DNA from: Enchytraeus crypticus
Lineage: Eukaryota; Annelida; Clitellata; Enchytraeida; Enchytraeidae
NCBI GenBank assembly: GCA_905160935.1
Contig: CAJHZI010000649.1
Coordinates: 310,001 to 374,000, forward strand
Direction: 5' to 3'
DNA: 64,000 bases
A model generated the notes under the pieces. The model was not told where the DNA came from. It did no database searches and saw only the letters and a list, made by a program, of their open reading frames with translations. The position numbers and the translations under genes were made by a program. Below, piece by piece: positions 25,137-37,398 of this stretch; position 1 is the stretch's first letter; each line of letters begins with the position of its first letter.

Positions 25137-25232
25137 ATGGAACCAAATCAAAACCGATGAGCAGCGCGCGGTTAGCAAAAATCTCAGAAATCATAACCAC
25201 GTGACTACAAATCTTTTCACTGTCTTAACATA

Positions 25233-25435
25233 CACACTATAGTATAATGATCAACCATTTTATATCTATCACTTTTTTAACGCCGTGTAATCAAATCTGC
25301 AAAAATTCGAGAGCTTACTCGCAGATCAGCATAGACGAGAATCGAACCCATGAGAGTTAAATTCACCTCAGGATCGGTCATTTAAAACTTCACGATGTTA
25401 CCTGACACCTCTTATCACTGTGCTACATAGGCCTA
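25233..25435 (-). mobile_element. tRNA-derived SINE, family A (diverged minus copy)
   Basis: Same order of B box, body and tail as the 2412-2644 copy, with more substitutions (for example the B box reads GATTCGAACCC only weakly). Confidence 0.7.
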
Positions 25436-26078
25436 TGTATCAGCGTATAGAGTTTATCTTCGTCAAGTGCCTTCTTTGATCACTTGCAGTAAAAGAACAT
25501 GTTCAATTCCCCAACTTTTTGTCACTGTTGCCTCTAAATACGTAAGTCATAAAGCCTTAATTACATTAGCAATTTAGCATTAACGATGTAAAGATATGAA
25601 AACTAACACTATAAAATAATAAGATTGCTATAATAGTACTATAGTACTGTAGTTCAGAATGAAATCCAGGTGTGCAAAATTGGATTCAGAAAATGTGACG
25701 TAGGAGTTTCAATAACAAATCACCTCCTTCGATTTAACGAAATGTAGGCCTACTAAGCTTATAATGTAGTTTTAAACAATAGGCCTACAATCACCAGACA
25801 TAAATAATCATACACAAGCAAACAACACAACTCTATACAATTAAATATAATAACAAAATAATTAAAATAGATTTAGTAAATTTGTTTCACAAATCACGGA
25901 AATACTCTCTCCTAAATTATCAGATAACTTATATTAAAATTCAAAGATTTCACTTTTCTCTTTCAACTGTCCTTCACATTTCACCTCTTCACTGCACTGC
26001 ATATCAAAGCATGGTCTACTCAATAGCCATTCAAAATCCTATTAAATATCCATTGTCTAACTTCTTTATCTAACTTTT

Positions 26079-26310
26079 AGAATGTCTTAATAGCGTAGGG
26101 GTAACGTCATGAAGTTTTAAATAATAGATCTTGAGGCGAGTTGAACCCTCGTGGGTTCGAATCCCAGCCGCGCTGATCTGAGAGTAAAATCTCGGACATT
26201 CACTGGACTGGTTACACGGAAAATGGAATAAATTGCCTAACGGTTTAAACATGTGGTATTAAAAAGTGATAGATATAAACATAGTTGATCACTTCACAAT
26301 GCGTGTTCAT
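26079..26310 (+). mobile_element. tRNA-derived SINE, family A (plus copy)
   Basis: It starts GAATGTCTTAATAGCGTAG, has the B box GTGGGTTCGAATCCCAGCC, and ends in AACATAGTTGATCACTTCAC. It is close to the 3396 copy. Confidence 0.87.
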
Positions 26311-27260
26311 TTCTTTCTCTCGTCTATAGAGTATGACAGTTACTGGCTTCCGAAATGACAGAAGCCCAAGATATGAAACGAAAGAAATAAAAGAGAAAAA
26401 GAGGGCTTGGCCAACATATAACAAATAGTGGGACAAGAATAGACTACGATAGCTAGATGAATCGCAAAAACGTGAGAAATGATGAAATTCAAGAACAAAA
26501 GATAATACTTACAAACATGTTTCTTCTATACGGCTTTCACCACCACACCGTTTGGTCAACTTGGCACGTGCTAATGTTCTATAGTCTTCCAAACTCGTAC
26601 CGTCCAGGACTGCTAAATGTTCTCACCTAATGGACAGCAGCCAATCAAGCGACAACTACCCCACTCCCCTCCCATCCCTGGTGATTTAACAACGCACTAT
26701 TCTACGTGATGGGATAGTGGCTTGCTGTCAATTTGTGCAGCAGAGGATAAGTAGGTGCAGAGTTGAAATCCACTGCTCTCCGTCACTGATATGCTATTCG
26801 AGCAGGACACTGACGTTAAATTCGGCTTTAGAAGCAAAGTTTAGCTTTAGCTTTGGCACCATGACTGCATGTTGACACCCCTCATAAGTGTCGTATGGAC
26901 TGGACCGCATGTTGTCACCCCTCACAGGATCCACTGAGTGGACTTTGCTCTCCGCTGTAGCGGTCAGGCAATGAGTTACAAGGCCTATAGGCCTACCCTA
27001 CTGGCTAATCCTAGGCCTACGGGCCTAGCCACTAAACTAGGTAGACATTGCGGGGTCTAGTGAGGCGTGACCTGATAGATCTTGTCTAATGTAGCCGAAT
27101 AGACCTAGTAATATCGACTGAATGTGAAGTTAATCATCTCTGGAACATTCTATTAACAACAAGCATTGTACAATTGTATTGTCAGTGCACGCTAATGTAA
27201 AGGTCAAAGATTTAAGACTACACTACAATTAAATAAACGTCCACGATGATATATAGTGCG
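26311..27260. other. intergenic; SINE-B-like scrap and AGGCCTA cluster
   Basis: At 26740-26840 a diverged SINE-B-like piece (GTAGGTGCAGAGTTGAAATCC...GTCACTGATATGC) is visible. At 26980-27035 AGGCCTA occurs repeatedly. No gene recognised. Confidence 0.4.
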
Positions 27261-27279
27261 CTCTTTCCATGATACTCTC

Positions 27280-27440
27280 TCTTTTTTTCTCTCTCTCTCT
27301 CTCGCTCTCTCCCTCACTCTCTGTCTCATCTCTCAGAGTATCTCAATCTTTCTTATATATTTCTCTCTCTCAGATCAGCTACATCTCAATCTTTTTCTAT
27401 CTCTCTCTCTCACTCTCTTTCTCTCTCTCTCTCAAATCTC
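27280..27440. repeat. (TC)n microsatellite
   Basis: Imperfect TCTCTC with a repeated CAGATCAGCTACATCTCAATC-like interruption. A second pure block lies at 27689-27747. Confidence 0.92.
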
Positions 27441-27688
27441 CTACCTAGTGGTAGGTCGAAGATACGCATTACTCACATAATTATCACACAAGCCACATGA
27501 TAATCGTATACTCACAGTCTGCTATCAAGCGCACTAAAGAGCACACCTTTGATCAACTGCTGATCCAATCGAAATTGTACTAAAACCTTTAATGAATCTT
27601 TTTAATTTTAAGGAACAGAATAAGCACATATAATAGGCCTACAATAAAACCAACAGCTATGATTATATACGGGCGGGATGCTTGTTAA

Positions 27689-27744
<56 letters not shown>

Positions 27745-27976
27745 CTATTGTTCTGCCAATGTACATATTCTTTTTCACAGTTTTCAAGCTTCTTAAAGAG
27801 AACTCCATCATTTAACGATAGAGAGTTATTTATAAAATAATCATAATAATAAAGGTTTAACGTCAGTTTCCTTCACCCCAAATGATCTGAAAAAACACGT
27901 GCTGATGAGAAAGAAAAGATCCTAAACAGTGCCGGTCCGGTGATCAAAAAGACAGTCAGGCAAAATGAACTAACCA

Positions 27977-28330
27977 CTATGGTGGAAAGAGATGTGTTTT
28001 CAACCTACAACGGAAAGTGAAAGTAGTAGAACATGAGCGAAGATCAGGAGGCAGATAGTTCCAAATAGTAGGAGCGGAGAAAGAAAATGAACGTCTATCT
28101 AACGAAGTGAGAATATTAGGAATTTTGAGCAGTTTGTCATCGGAAGAACGAAGCTTACGAGAAGGTTGATATTGGATTAGGAGATCAGAAAGGTAAGAAG
28201 GTTTACCAAAGAGAAGTGTTTTGAAAGTTAACAGAGCGATTTTATACTTAATTCTTTGAACTACAGGAAGCCAATGAAGATTATTAAGCAAGGAACTAGA
28301 GGTGGCCTGAAGCCTTGAAGATTGACAGAC
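27977..28330 (-). pseudogene. L2/CR1-like LINE reverse transcriptase C-terminal fragment
   Basis: The minus strand encodes RLQATSSSLLNNLHWLPVVQ, KIALLTFKTL, then SYLSDLLIQYQPSRKLRSS, RSFSFSAPTIWNYLPPDLRS and a stop. This is the well-known LHWLPV / R-SF-APxLWNxLPxxLR end of CR1/L2-type reverse transcriptases. Only the last 110 or so codons are present, so it is a 5'-truncated dead copy. The 3' tail runs below 27977. Confidence 0.88.
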
Positions 28331-29094
28331 GATTTATCTCTTATATTCTATGTCTTTCACTAAAGAGTAATGACTATGCCTTATCCACAATTTTATGTCG
28401 CCAATAGCTTGGGTATAATATGGCTTCTGAGGGGGACTTCTGGTACCTTTCTCAGTTCTTGCTCAGATATTTTCATTTAACACAGTATGTTTATTCCATG
28501 AAGTAACTCATATAGTCAATTATCCATGTTACCTGTCCTCTCAAAAACAAGTCGACTCGAATTGTGCTCCTGGTGCTCGCTGTTATCATTGATGACGGTA
28601 GCATTTTAAAGTGTGTTGTGACGTTAATAGTAATAGAAATTATTAAAATCATGTAGATATTACGAATGCATTCATATATTTACAAGGCTGCCACATCTAT
28701 AGACACTGCTTTGTTAAATTCGTACATAAACTTCGACCATTTATCTAAATTTCAACTGGTTTTCTGATTTTCGACTTTGCATCGTTTTGGTCGTTCGATT
28801 TGTACATCGGCTTCGATTTGTCTTAATAGTGCTCTTATGTTGCAGTGGATGACAGTGACTGTTAAATTGGTGTTATAAGTTATGACACTTAATTTAACTG
28901 TAGAAGTGCAATCTAAAAAGATCCAAGAATTTGGATAAGCATTACAATTAGGGTTGCTTCAAGCTAAGCAGAAGCTTAGAAATAACAGACACTTGCGGTC
29001 AAGGTTCTTAAAATAAGGTCTTAAAGTAAACAATCTATTTTTCTTTATTCTATTCTTTCAGTAATGACTAATGGTCGATGTGAGAATTTTATCT
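28331..29094. other. intergenic, dispersed-repeat scraps only
   Basis: 28370-28470 resembles the ATGCCTTATCC...GGCTTCTGAGG repeat family seen at 42.2 and 58.7 kb, and 28580-28615 the hairpin element. No gene recognised. Confidence 0.45.
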
Positions 29095-29240
29095 GTAGCG
29101 GGGTTTAGCACACTTGATAGCTCGTATGAGTCACAAACCAAGTTAAGCACTGTCGCGCTCGGTTAATTAGTAGATGGAATCTGATGGATGGACTTTGGAA
29201 GACCGAGTACTGACAGTTTTGAACAAGGTCACGGGAAGGT
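29095..29240 (+). mobile_element. 5S rRNA-derived SINE head
   Basis: CCAAGTTAAGCACTGTCGCG and CTCGGTTAATTAGTAGATGG parallel the box A and box C region of 5S rRNA, followed by GGACTTTGGAAGACCGAGT shared with the 17.6 kb copy. Confidence 0.7.
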
Positions 29241-29519
29241 TATTATTTCAGTCGCGCTATCAAAAGGCGATGATATTGCAATGATTAGGCTAATATTGTG
29301 GAGAAGTCAGATATTTTTTTAAAGTAACGGAAACTACAAAAAATCAGTCAGAAACTAAATTAAAAGCTAAAAATTGAAAACTAAAAGAACTACAAAAAAT
29401 AAAACAGAATCTGTAAGCAAAGAAAGCACTTGCTGTGTGACAGCGTAACCAATTGCATCGAACAAAATAGAACCTCGCGAAGGATTTATTTAATTGTTTA
29501 TAATTGATCCTTTTATTAT

Positions 29520-29795
29520 TTATCATCATCATCTTACCTTAAATCCCAGTTTAACCAGGGTCGGGATACGAATAGACTTTCTCCAGTCCTCTTTGTCCCA
29601 CACCATATAGTCAGTCCCTATTTTTCATGTCCTTCTTAATTACCGCATCCCACGTCAATTGTGTCTACCTCTCTCTAGCTTAACATCCAGCTCTTCCTTC
29701 CAAACACGCTTTACTACATCCACAACTGCCTTTCTCACAAAATGCCCATACCATCTCAATCTCGACTGAGCCAACCGATCTTTCTTATTATTAAA
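29520..29795 (-). pseudogene. non-LTR retrotransposon 3' end, family C
   Basis: The minus strand reads KKDRLAQSRLRWYGHFVRK..., then after frame breaks MVWDKEDWRKSIRIPTLVKL and GFK, followed by an (ATG)n tail. The RLRWYGH...DREDWR pattern is the C-terminal part of many LINE reverse transcriptases. Other 3' ends of this family: 41500-41690, 46425-46590, 48435-48560, 55390-55572, 61325-61540, 62560-62620. Confidence 0.78.
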
Positions 29796-30200
29796 TGCAT
29801 TTATCATTGGTCTTTTTAATATTTATTTATTTATTTATTCCTGATTTTCATCCCATGGAGAAGTATTGCGATTCTTTGGAAATAAAAACTCAATTTTTAA
29901 ATCAAGCATCAGGGACGGATGATTGGATTTCCAGAGGATTCTCGGAAACAGCGGGACTTATAAGACACGGAAGTCATCTCATGTAATCCGGTACGACTTG
30001 CGTATACCTGGTGGTGGAGTCCTTGACTTCCGTCGAGATGGTGAATGTGGACACGGATCTCTATCGGTCGGACCGAACTCCCGGATTCTGGCTTGCAACG
30101 TTTTTGGACCCAATACTCTGCTCGTCAGATTTGATTTTGTATCACAGTGCTCAATGTTGTCATAGACGACAGTAGCACTCTATTTATGTTGTTGTTGTTT
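29796..30200 (+). other. dispersed element ending in hairpin and (TTG)n
   Basis: Two overlapping plus-strand frames (29795-29986, 29923-30165) lead into a diverged copy of the GTGCT...GTTGTC hairpin (30150-30190) and (TTG)n. The hairpin and tail mark it as a retroposed element; the frames match nothing I know. Confidence 0.4.
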
Positions 30201-32140
30201 TTATCGCTGAAGGAGGAGGTGTAAAGCAGTGCATCAGAGAGATGCGGATAAACGCAAAGTAGGTCCAAGTTTTAATTTCTTATAATTATAATTAAGTAGA
30301 GGTCCATATTTTTATTTTTTATATTTATAATAACATAATATTTTTAGATAGTAGCTTTTCGTAGATATTGCGATAATCGAAGAAAGAACACTAATAACTC
30401 TGTGATGCCAAGAGCTCATTATAGGGAGATTATTGTGACATTACATTCTCTCTCTCTTTCTCTCTCTAGTGTTCTGCACAATATATAATTATTATATTAT
30501 CTTTCGCTAAGAGAGGGAGGGAGAGTGCACTAAGACAGAGAGAGAGAGAGAGAGAGAGACGCTCACCAAAATACTGCCCATTCTGACGTTGGTTTGAATC
30601 TTAGTGCTTTGTCGCCTTTTACGACACGTGCAATCCACGTTTGGTCTATTCTTCAGCAACTCGGACACAACACGCGAAAAATTACCAAATCGTAGAAGAA
30701 TTAAGAAAAGATGTTTTATTGGGTAATACAGTGAATGCAGAGTCGATCAATGTACAATACAATATGCTAATATAACGCCGCACAATACACTGAACGAAAA
30801 ATACAAATGATTAAAACATAATGTGATACACAATAGTACACGTAATATCATGAAACAGAAAGTCTTGTAGCTTGCATAGAGCATAATGAATGATAAGATA
30901 TAATACCAAAACCAAAATTTAAAAAAATTAAATAAAAATTAACTAAAATTATTTGTGTCTCATTGATTAAAAATTAAGAAAAGAAAGTATTTACAGTAGT
31001 GTAGAAGACTCTAGATAAATTAAAGTAAATTAGACAACAGTTATAACCTGACTCAAAGCTGAGTTTGTTAAAGGCCGAGTTTTTTAACGACATCAGTTTT
31101 CATTCATTTGAGTCCGGAGGAAGGACTGTGTCAGATTAAGACTACATCATTTAAATATTGCCATCATACGTGTGTGGTTGAATGGCTGATTCGGTAGCGT
31201 ACATGTCCAATGACCAGAAGGAAAGAGGTTCGAATCATCCTTACCACCCTAAGGGTAGTAAGGTTTTTATTAAAAAAGTTTCAACCTTTTACTCATTTGA
31301 TATCCAAAACGCTAATCAATTTCCGAATTAGCCAAGTTCCAAGAGTTATCACTTTTTAGACCATAACCATTGAAAGCTGAAATGTATAGAGTCTATAACA
31401 ACTATCATCATACATTGGTCATCATCATCATCTTCCCTTTAATCCCAAATTAACTAGGGTCGGGATAAGAATAGACCTTCTCTACTACTCTCTGTCCTAT
31501 ACACTATCATCAGTCAATCCCCGATTTTTCCATTCGTTTTTGAAAAATTTTGTAGCTATTTCTGAAATCTAGACGCTTACCAATCGAATGTCCTTCTAAC
31601 GTTGGTTTGGACCTTAGTGCTTTAGTTGCCTTCTACGACACGTGCAGTCACCAGTCGGTTCGTTCTTCAAACAACCCGGACACAACACGGGGAATATCAC
31701 CGTACTCGGATATTTCAATATAATGAGTAATGGAGTTTTCAAACCGTTTCTCAAGTTATAAAATATACACGAAAAATAAACATCTCGAATACAAAGTACA
31801 TTTTTCAAGTCAACAATATTTACGACTAAATCAGTAAAAATCGTGACTGAAGAACAATGAACACGGCATCATATCTCGATAGTAAAATATGAAATGATTA
31901 AGCCAAGCTATTATCAGAATTGCTTCCTTAAAATTTAGAATTGAAACTATCCACAAACATCGACGCAAGTTTGAAACAGGTAATTTTCCGGATGCCGCTC
32001 TAGATTTGATAATAAATTGATTGGCGCAACAATATGGGTGCAACAGAGCTATTAACAAATTATTTAGATTATTCTAATTATAGAACACTGAATCGGCTAC
32101 AGCTGGCTGGGACAACAGATCTGAGAGTTGATTACTAGCT
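30201..32140. other. downstream flank of the receptor gene; dispersed-repeat fragments
   Basis: 30425-30560 holds TC/GA microsatellites. 30575-30670 and 31420-31690 hold pieces of the family C LINE tail and of the ACGACACGTGCAGTC...GGACACAACACGG repeat also seen at 42.4, 46.5, 48.8 and 58.9 kb. No gene recognised. Confidence 0.5.
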
Positions 32141-32149
32141 AGGCCAGCA

Positions 32150-32590
32150 ACAGAACCTTCACTGCTAGTTGTCCACTAGCTGGCAACAGAACTTCACGGC
32201 TAGTTGTTTATTAGCTAGCAACAGAACCTTCACTGCTAGTTGTCTACTAGCTAGCAACAGAACCTTCACAGCTAGTTGTTTACTAGCTAGTAACAGAACC
32301 TTCACTGCTAGTTGTTTACTAGCTAGCAACATAATCTTCACAGCTAGTTGTTTACTAGCTAGCAACAGAACTGCACTGCTAATTGTTTGCTAGCTAGCAA
32401 CAGAACTGCACTGCTAATTGTTTACTAGCTAGCAACAGGAACTACAATGGTAGTTGTTTACTAGATAGCAACAGAAACTTCACTGGTAGTTGTTTGCTAG
32501 CTAGCAACAGAACCATCACTGCTAGTTGCTTACTAGCAACAGAAACTTCACGGCTTGTTCATTACTAGCTAGCAACAGAAACTTCACATA
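32150..32590. repeat. 36 bp minisatellite just beyond the receptor stop codon
   Basis: About 12 copies of CTAGCTAGCAACAGAACCTT + CACTGCTAGTTGTTTA, starting about 120 bp past the stop. It may be transcribed as 3' UTR. One unit contains AATAAA on the minus strand (32212-32207), the only polyadenylation-like signal I noticed nearby apart from one overlapping the stop. Confidence 0.92.
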
Positions 32591-32707
32591 CAACAGAATC
32601 GTCGCATTGAGCAGCATACTATAAATACACTGACTTATGTACATTACAGCAAGTAAATAAAGTAAGGCGTAAATTTAAAAATGGCAAAGAATGCAAACAT
32701 TGATTTA

Positions 32708-32812
32708 TTATAAGAGAAGGTCATCGTCACTCTCGTATGATTGAATGTTCCCGGGTGGACTGTGCTGTCGAGATAGCAAGCTTGAACCCTCTCCTGTGTC
32801 CTCATCCGATAT
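32708..32812 (-). CDS. IGF2R: receptor exon 27: cytoplasmic tail C-terminus and stop
   Basis: 35 codons: ISDEDTGEGSSLLSRQHSPP, then GNIQSYESDDDLLL and TAA (32710-32708). DDDLL fits the DxxLL acidic dileucine bound by GGA adaptors. The Ser before DDD fits a casein kinase 2 site, as in vertebrate CI-MPR. Acceptor gattcag|ata, phase 0. Confidence 0.93.
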   Translation of the reverse strand: MSDEDTGEGSSLLSRQHSPPGNIQSYESDDDLLL

Positions 32813-35800
32813 CTGAATCAATCGATTAATTAATTAATTAATCAACCAATAAAACAAATATACAATGAATTAATGATTCATTGATGTACCAATTGATTGT
32901 TACTAAATATCAATCAATAAATTCACCAATCAATCAATCAATAAATTAATTAACGAGTCTGTCGATCAGTACAATGTTAATTAATTAATTATTATTACAT
33001 TTTCCCTTGAATTTCAATACTTAATACACTAAGTTATCAATAAATCAAACCTCTTCAATTAATTAGTCGATCAACTAATCAGTAATCAATCAGTCGACTA
33101 AGCAAAAATCAAACAATGGATAAAACTAATCAATTATTCAATCAATCAAAAACACTTAAGCAATTAAAAATCTAGCTCTTCAATTAATTTATCAATCAAT
33201 ATTCAAATTAATCCAACTTATAATCGATTTCACCAATTACTTGTATATCGAACAGTCACATAAGCCGTAAAAGAATTCTATTAAATTTCGTTAGATTCAA
33301 TATAAAAGGTCTCTAAATAATGATATAAATAATGATTATGTAACCAATAGTCACTAAAATAGAAACTGATATTGATTACACTAGACTAGTGTAATATATA
33401 CAGAGAACCTAAAAGACACAATACTTACATTAGAATAAAGATAGTCACCGCGATTGCCTTTCTCAAATATCCTTCGCAGTCGATTTTTAATAGCAGCCCT
33501 GCAATTTCAAGCAATCAAAAATGATTTAACTGCCAAAATTTCATCAAAGGCCATATATTGCTGATGAAATTATAGATGATGAAATCACATGTGGTGTGTT
33601 CGGGACAATGAATAATAGACCAACCGTAAACTGCAAGTGTCGTAACAGCCGACAAAGCAAAGATTGTGGAAGGCAAAGAAATTGAGAAAGGCAAAATTGA
33701 GGAAGGCTCTAAGTTGCATAATGTATGCCTTTTAGAACAGATTATCTTGTTGATTTATGAGCAAGAATCATGAGAGTTAATATGTTCATTGGATCAGCTG
33801 ATGGCTAGTCGTACTCGTAATATGTACCTTTATTTTTTCCATTGTTGGGCATGTTTATTAATGTTTGCTCGGATGTTTGCTTTTACTTGATTTTTGTATG
33901 ATTTCTTTTGCTACTATCTAATAATTTTTACACGTTTGTTGATTGTCAGTGATTTGTTGTTGATGCTGAAATAAACACATCTCTCTCTCTCTCTCTCAAT
34001 AACTAAATTGTGTTTTGTTTATCTATTTAATCTTTAGTTTAGTAGTATGAAGGACATTTAGTTCAGAAATGCACTTTTAGTTGTCAAATTAAAATATTCA
34101 TTGGCTACCAAAGAATAAATTAATTGATCAATCGCCACTGGTACAGTGGCTATGTCGGCAAGATATTCGACCGAGGATCAGTAAGTGCAGGGTTCAAATC
34201 CTGGGCTCACCCGTCACTGACATCGCTTTCGAGTGAGGAAACTGATGTTAAACCTTTACTATTATATACAAACAGTGTATGATATAGACACTGTATTGTT
34301 TAGACATAATGTATGATAATAGACACAGTGTATGATATAGACACTATGCTAGATATAGAGACACATTGGCTGGAGCCAAAGACGATGTCGGTAAGATATT
34401 CGACCGCTGATCAGTATGTGCGAGCTTCAAATCCTGGGCTCACCTGTCACTGACGTCGCTTTCGAGAGAGGAAACTAACTTTACCAGCTTTTATCAAGCC
34501 GTATGTGTCTTAATTTAAAAATTCGATGATTCGTGAACTAGCAAGACATAGCATAAATAAATTAAAACCATAGCTGTAAATAGAAATTATAAATTGCAAG
34601 GACTATTAGTGTCCCACAAACTAATTACAATAATGACCTTCTATGAGCAGGTCGCAGTAGAACGATGAGAACTATTATCACAGCACAAACCAGCAGCACT
34701 ATCACAGCTATCACAGCCCCTGATCCATTCGCTCCTTGGGGCAGAGCGACTGGAGCATTAGGTGAACTGAAATCAATCAATCAGTCAATAGTCCAACCAA
34801 TCGGTATATAAAGCGTTACATAAATTAATCAGTCAAATAATAAGTGACTCTATTATCAATCAGTATATTGTCCAATCAATCAATTATTCAGTAAATAGAT
34901 CAATGGAATCAATCAGTAAATAAATTCATCAATCAATATATATACTAAATTTACTAATTCAAGAAAGCACTCTAGCAAAAAGCAATTAGGAAGCAAAAAC
35001 TTAATAATTTCGTCACTTAAACAATCACTCCTATCAATGGATCCAACAACAAAACATTGAGGCGCCCAATAGTTGACCTTTGTAGCTACATGTAATGTAA
35101 AATATAAAAATATACTTAGTAGATCATACTAATTTGTTATTTTTACTTATTTATTGCTTTATTTCAGGTGTAATAACCCATACATGAATCTTACACATAC
35201 AACAATGGAACAAGAACCAGAAAAGCAAATAGGCTGTGCATAAATTGAGCTCTAAGACTTATAGAATTAGGCATATAAAAACTTACAATAAACTCAGAAT
35301 ATCAAAACACTTCACTAGCATATTAGTATTATGCAGCAAACATTCTAACGTTTAATATGTAATTAGAAAGGAGAGTATCAAAAACTAGGTAATCCGATTT
35401 CCAGCAGCGTGATGGTTAAGCTGCTGTAACGTTTGCATTCAAAAAGTAGTTTAATACATTGATTATAGCAAGATCGAAACTTCTCTATTGAATCACTTTT
35501 AAGCAGTACCCGAGATCTTTGCAGACACGCGTCGTAACAAGATCAAACTGGTTAACACAGTTTAATTCTTCCATTCTAGACTCAGTAAGGCGCAGCTTAT
35601 CTGCAGAGTTGACACTCCCAGAGTTTTGCTCATCTGCAGGACAGACCAATCTGATACTAACTGAGCAGGATTTGGTAGCCCTGACATCAGAAAACTTTGC
35701 AACAACAACATCCTGGCCACTCGAATCTAAAAACACGGTATATATATATAGGGTGTCGCATAAGTTCGTATACCGTTTTCAAATTGCATTAACTCTGGAA

Positions 35801-37325
35801 CTACTTAACCGTTTTAAACCAAATTTGGACAGTATGTAGACACGATAAATAAAATATATGGGTACAATTTAATTTGTAATCGTACAAGTAATTAAGTAGA
35901 AACTGAAATTTTTCTGAATGACGTCACATTTTCGCAAAAACTAATATTTTATAGTATTTCCTTTTTGCTTAATGACAGCGAGTATTCTATCCGGCATAGA
36001 TTTGATTAATGTCTGAAGTATTTCCACTTTCACTGATCTCCAAGCTTGTTGTAGACGACGTTTCAGCTGCACAACATTCGTGGGCTCTGGATCGCGGTAG
36101 ACACTAAACGACAGAATACTCCACAGGTTCTCGATAGGAGAAAGGTCTGGAGAGTTCGGTGGCCAGTCCTTCGGCTTAATGTACGATGGAATGTTGTCTT
36201 CCAACCATCTTGTTGTTTTGGCTGATGTATGACATCTTGCACCATCCTGTTGAAAGATGCCAAGGTCATTGTCATTGAACAGCTTTACTCGAGTAACGTT
36301 GCCGCCGGTTACGATTCTTTGAAACGCTGGCTTGACGAGTTTATCCAGTATGTTTACAATGTAATAATCCGAGTTAAGTCGTGTACCGTTCGGAATGAAG
36401 TGCAGACTCGTTAATCCGTGTGCAGTCATTCCGCCCCAAACCATAACCGAGGGACTGAACTTCATTTGAGCAGCGGGAGGAACATTACTCTCCTGTGATC
36501 CCCACACAGTGTCGTTCTTGGGATTGGGTATGTAAAACACTTTGAAGGGTGACTCGTCAGTAAACAGAACATTTGACCAATCCTGAACAGTCCAATTACG
36601 ATGATCACGCGCAAACTTAATACGTTTCACCTTGTGAGCATCAGTCAACAGTGGAATTTTTTTGCGACGCCAGTTCTTCCACTTCAGGTCATTAACCATG
36701 TATCTGCGAATTGTGTCCTTAGAAGCACGTTCATTACGAATTTTCAGTTGATTTGAAATACGGCGCAAACTCTGTCCACGTCTGTATTTTGCGGATTGGA
36801 TGAGACGCTTGGCTGTATTAGACAGTATCTTCGGACGTCCACTACGTTTCATATCCACTAGTTTTTCGTCAAATTTGCTTCGACCTACCCACTTCGTAAC
36901 CCAACACTTACTCCGATTTAACTTTTGTGCAATACATTTATGCGAATATCCTTCTTTAGCCAATACTACTGCCTGTGCACGTAATTGTATTATTTTAATT
37001 TTATCCATATTATAAATTATACGCGGCCTCATCGAACAATAACATTGACACGTTGATTAGCCTTGACTGCGGTCCTGGACGACAACATCAGGTAATTTCC
37101 AGGCACGCGCTGCATGCAGCCACAGCGTGTCTCTAGCTGCGCCAGTCAGAAAATGGGTCACATTGCGCGACAGCGCCGTGTGACGTCATTTCCAGGTCTA
37201 ATGAAAATAAACTTGCACCAACATCTAATTCACATCTATTATACACGAATACGAAATTTTATGAACATGCGACCTTTACTAGCCGAATTACTGCAATTTG
37301 AAAACGGTATACGAACTTATGCGAC

Positions 37326-37398
<73 letters not shown>

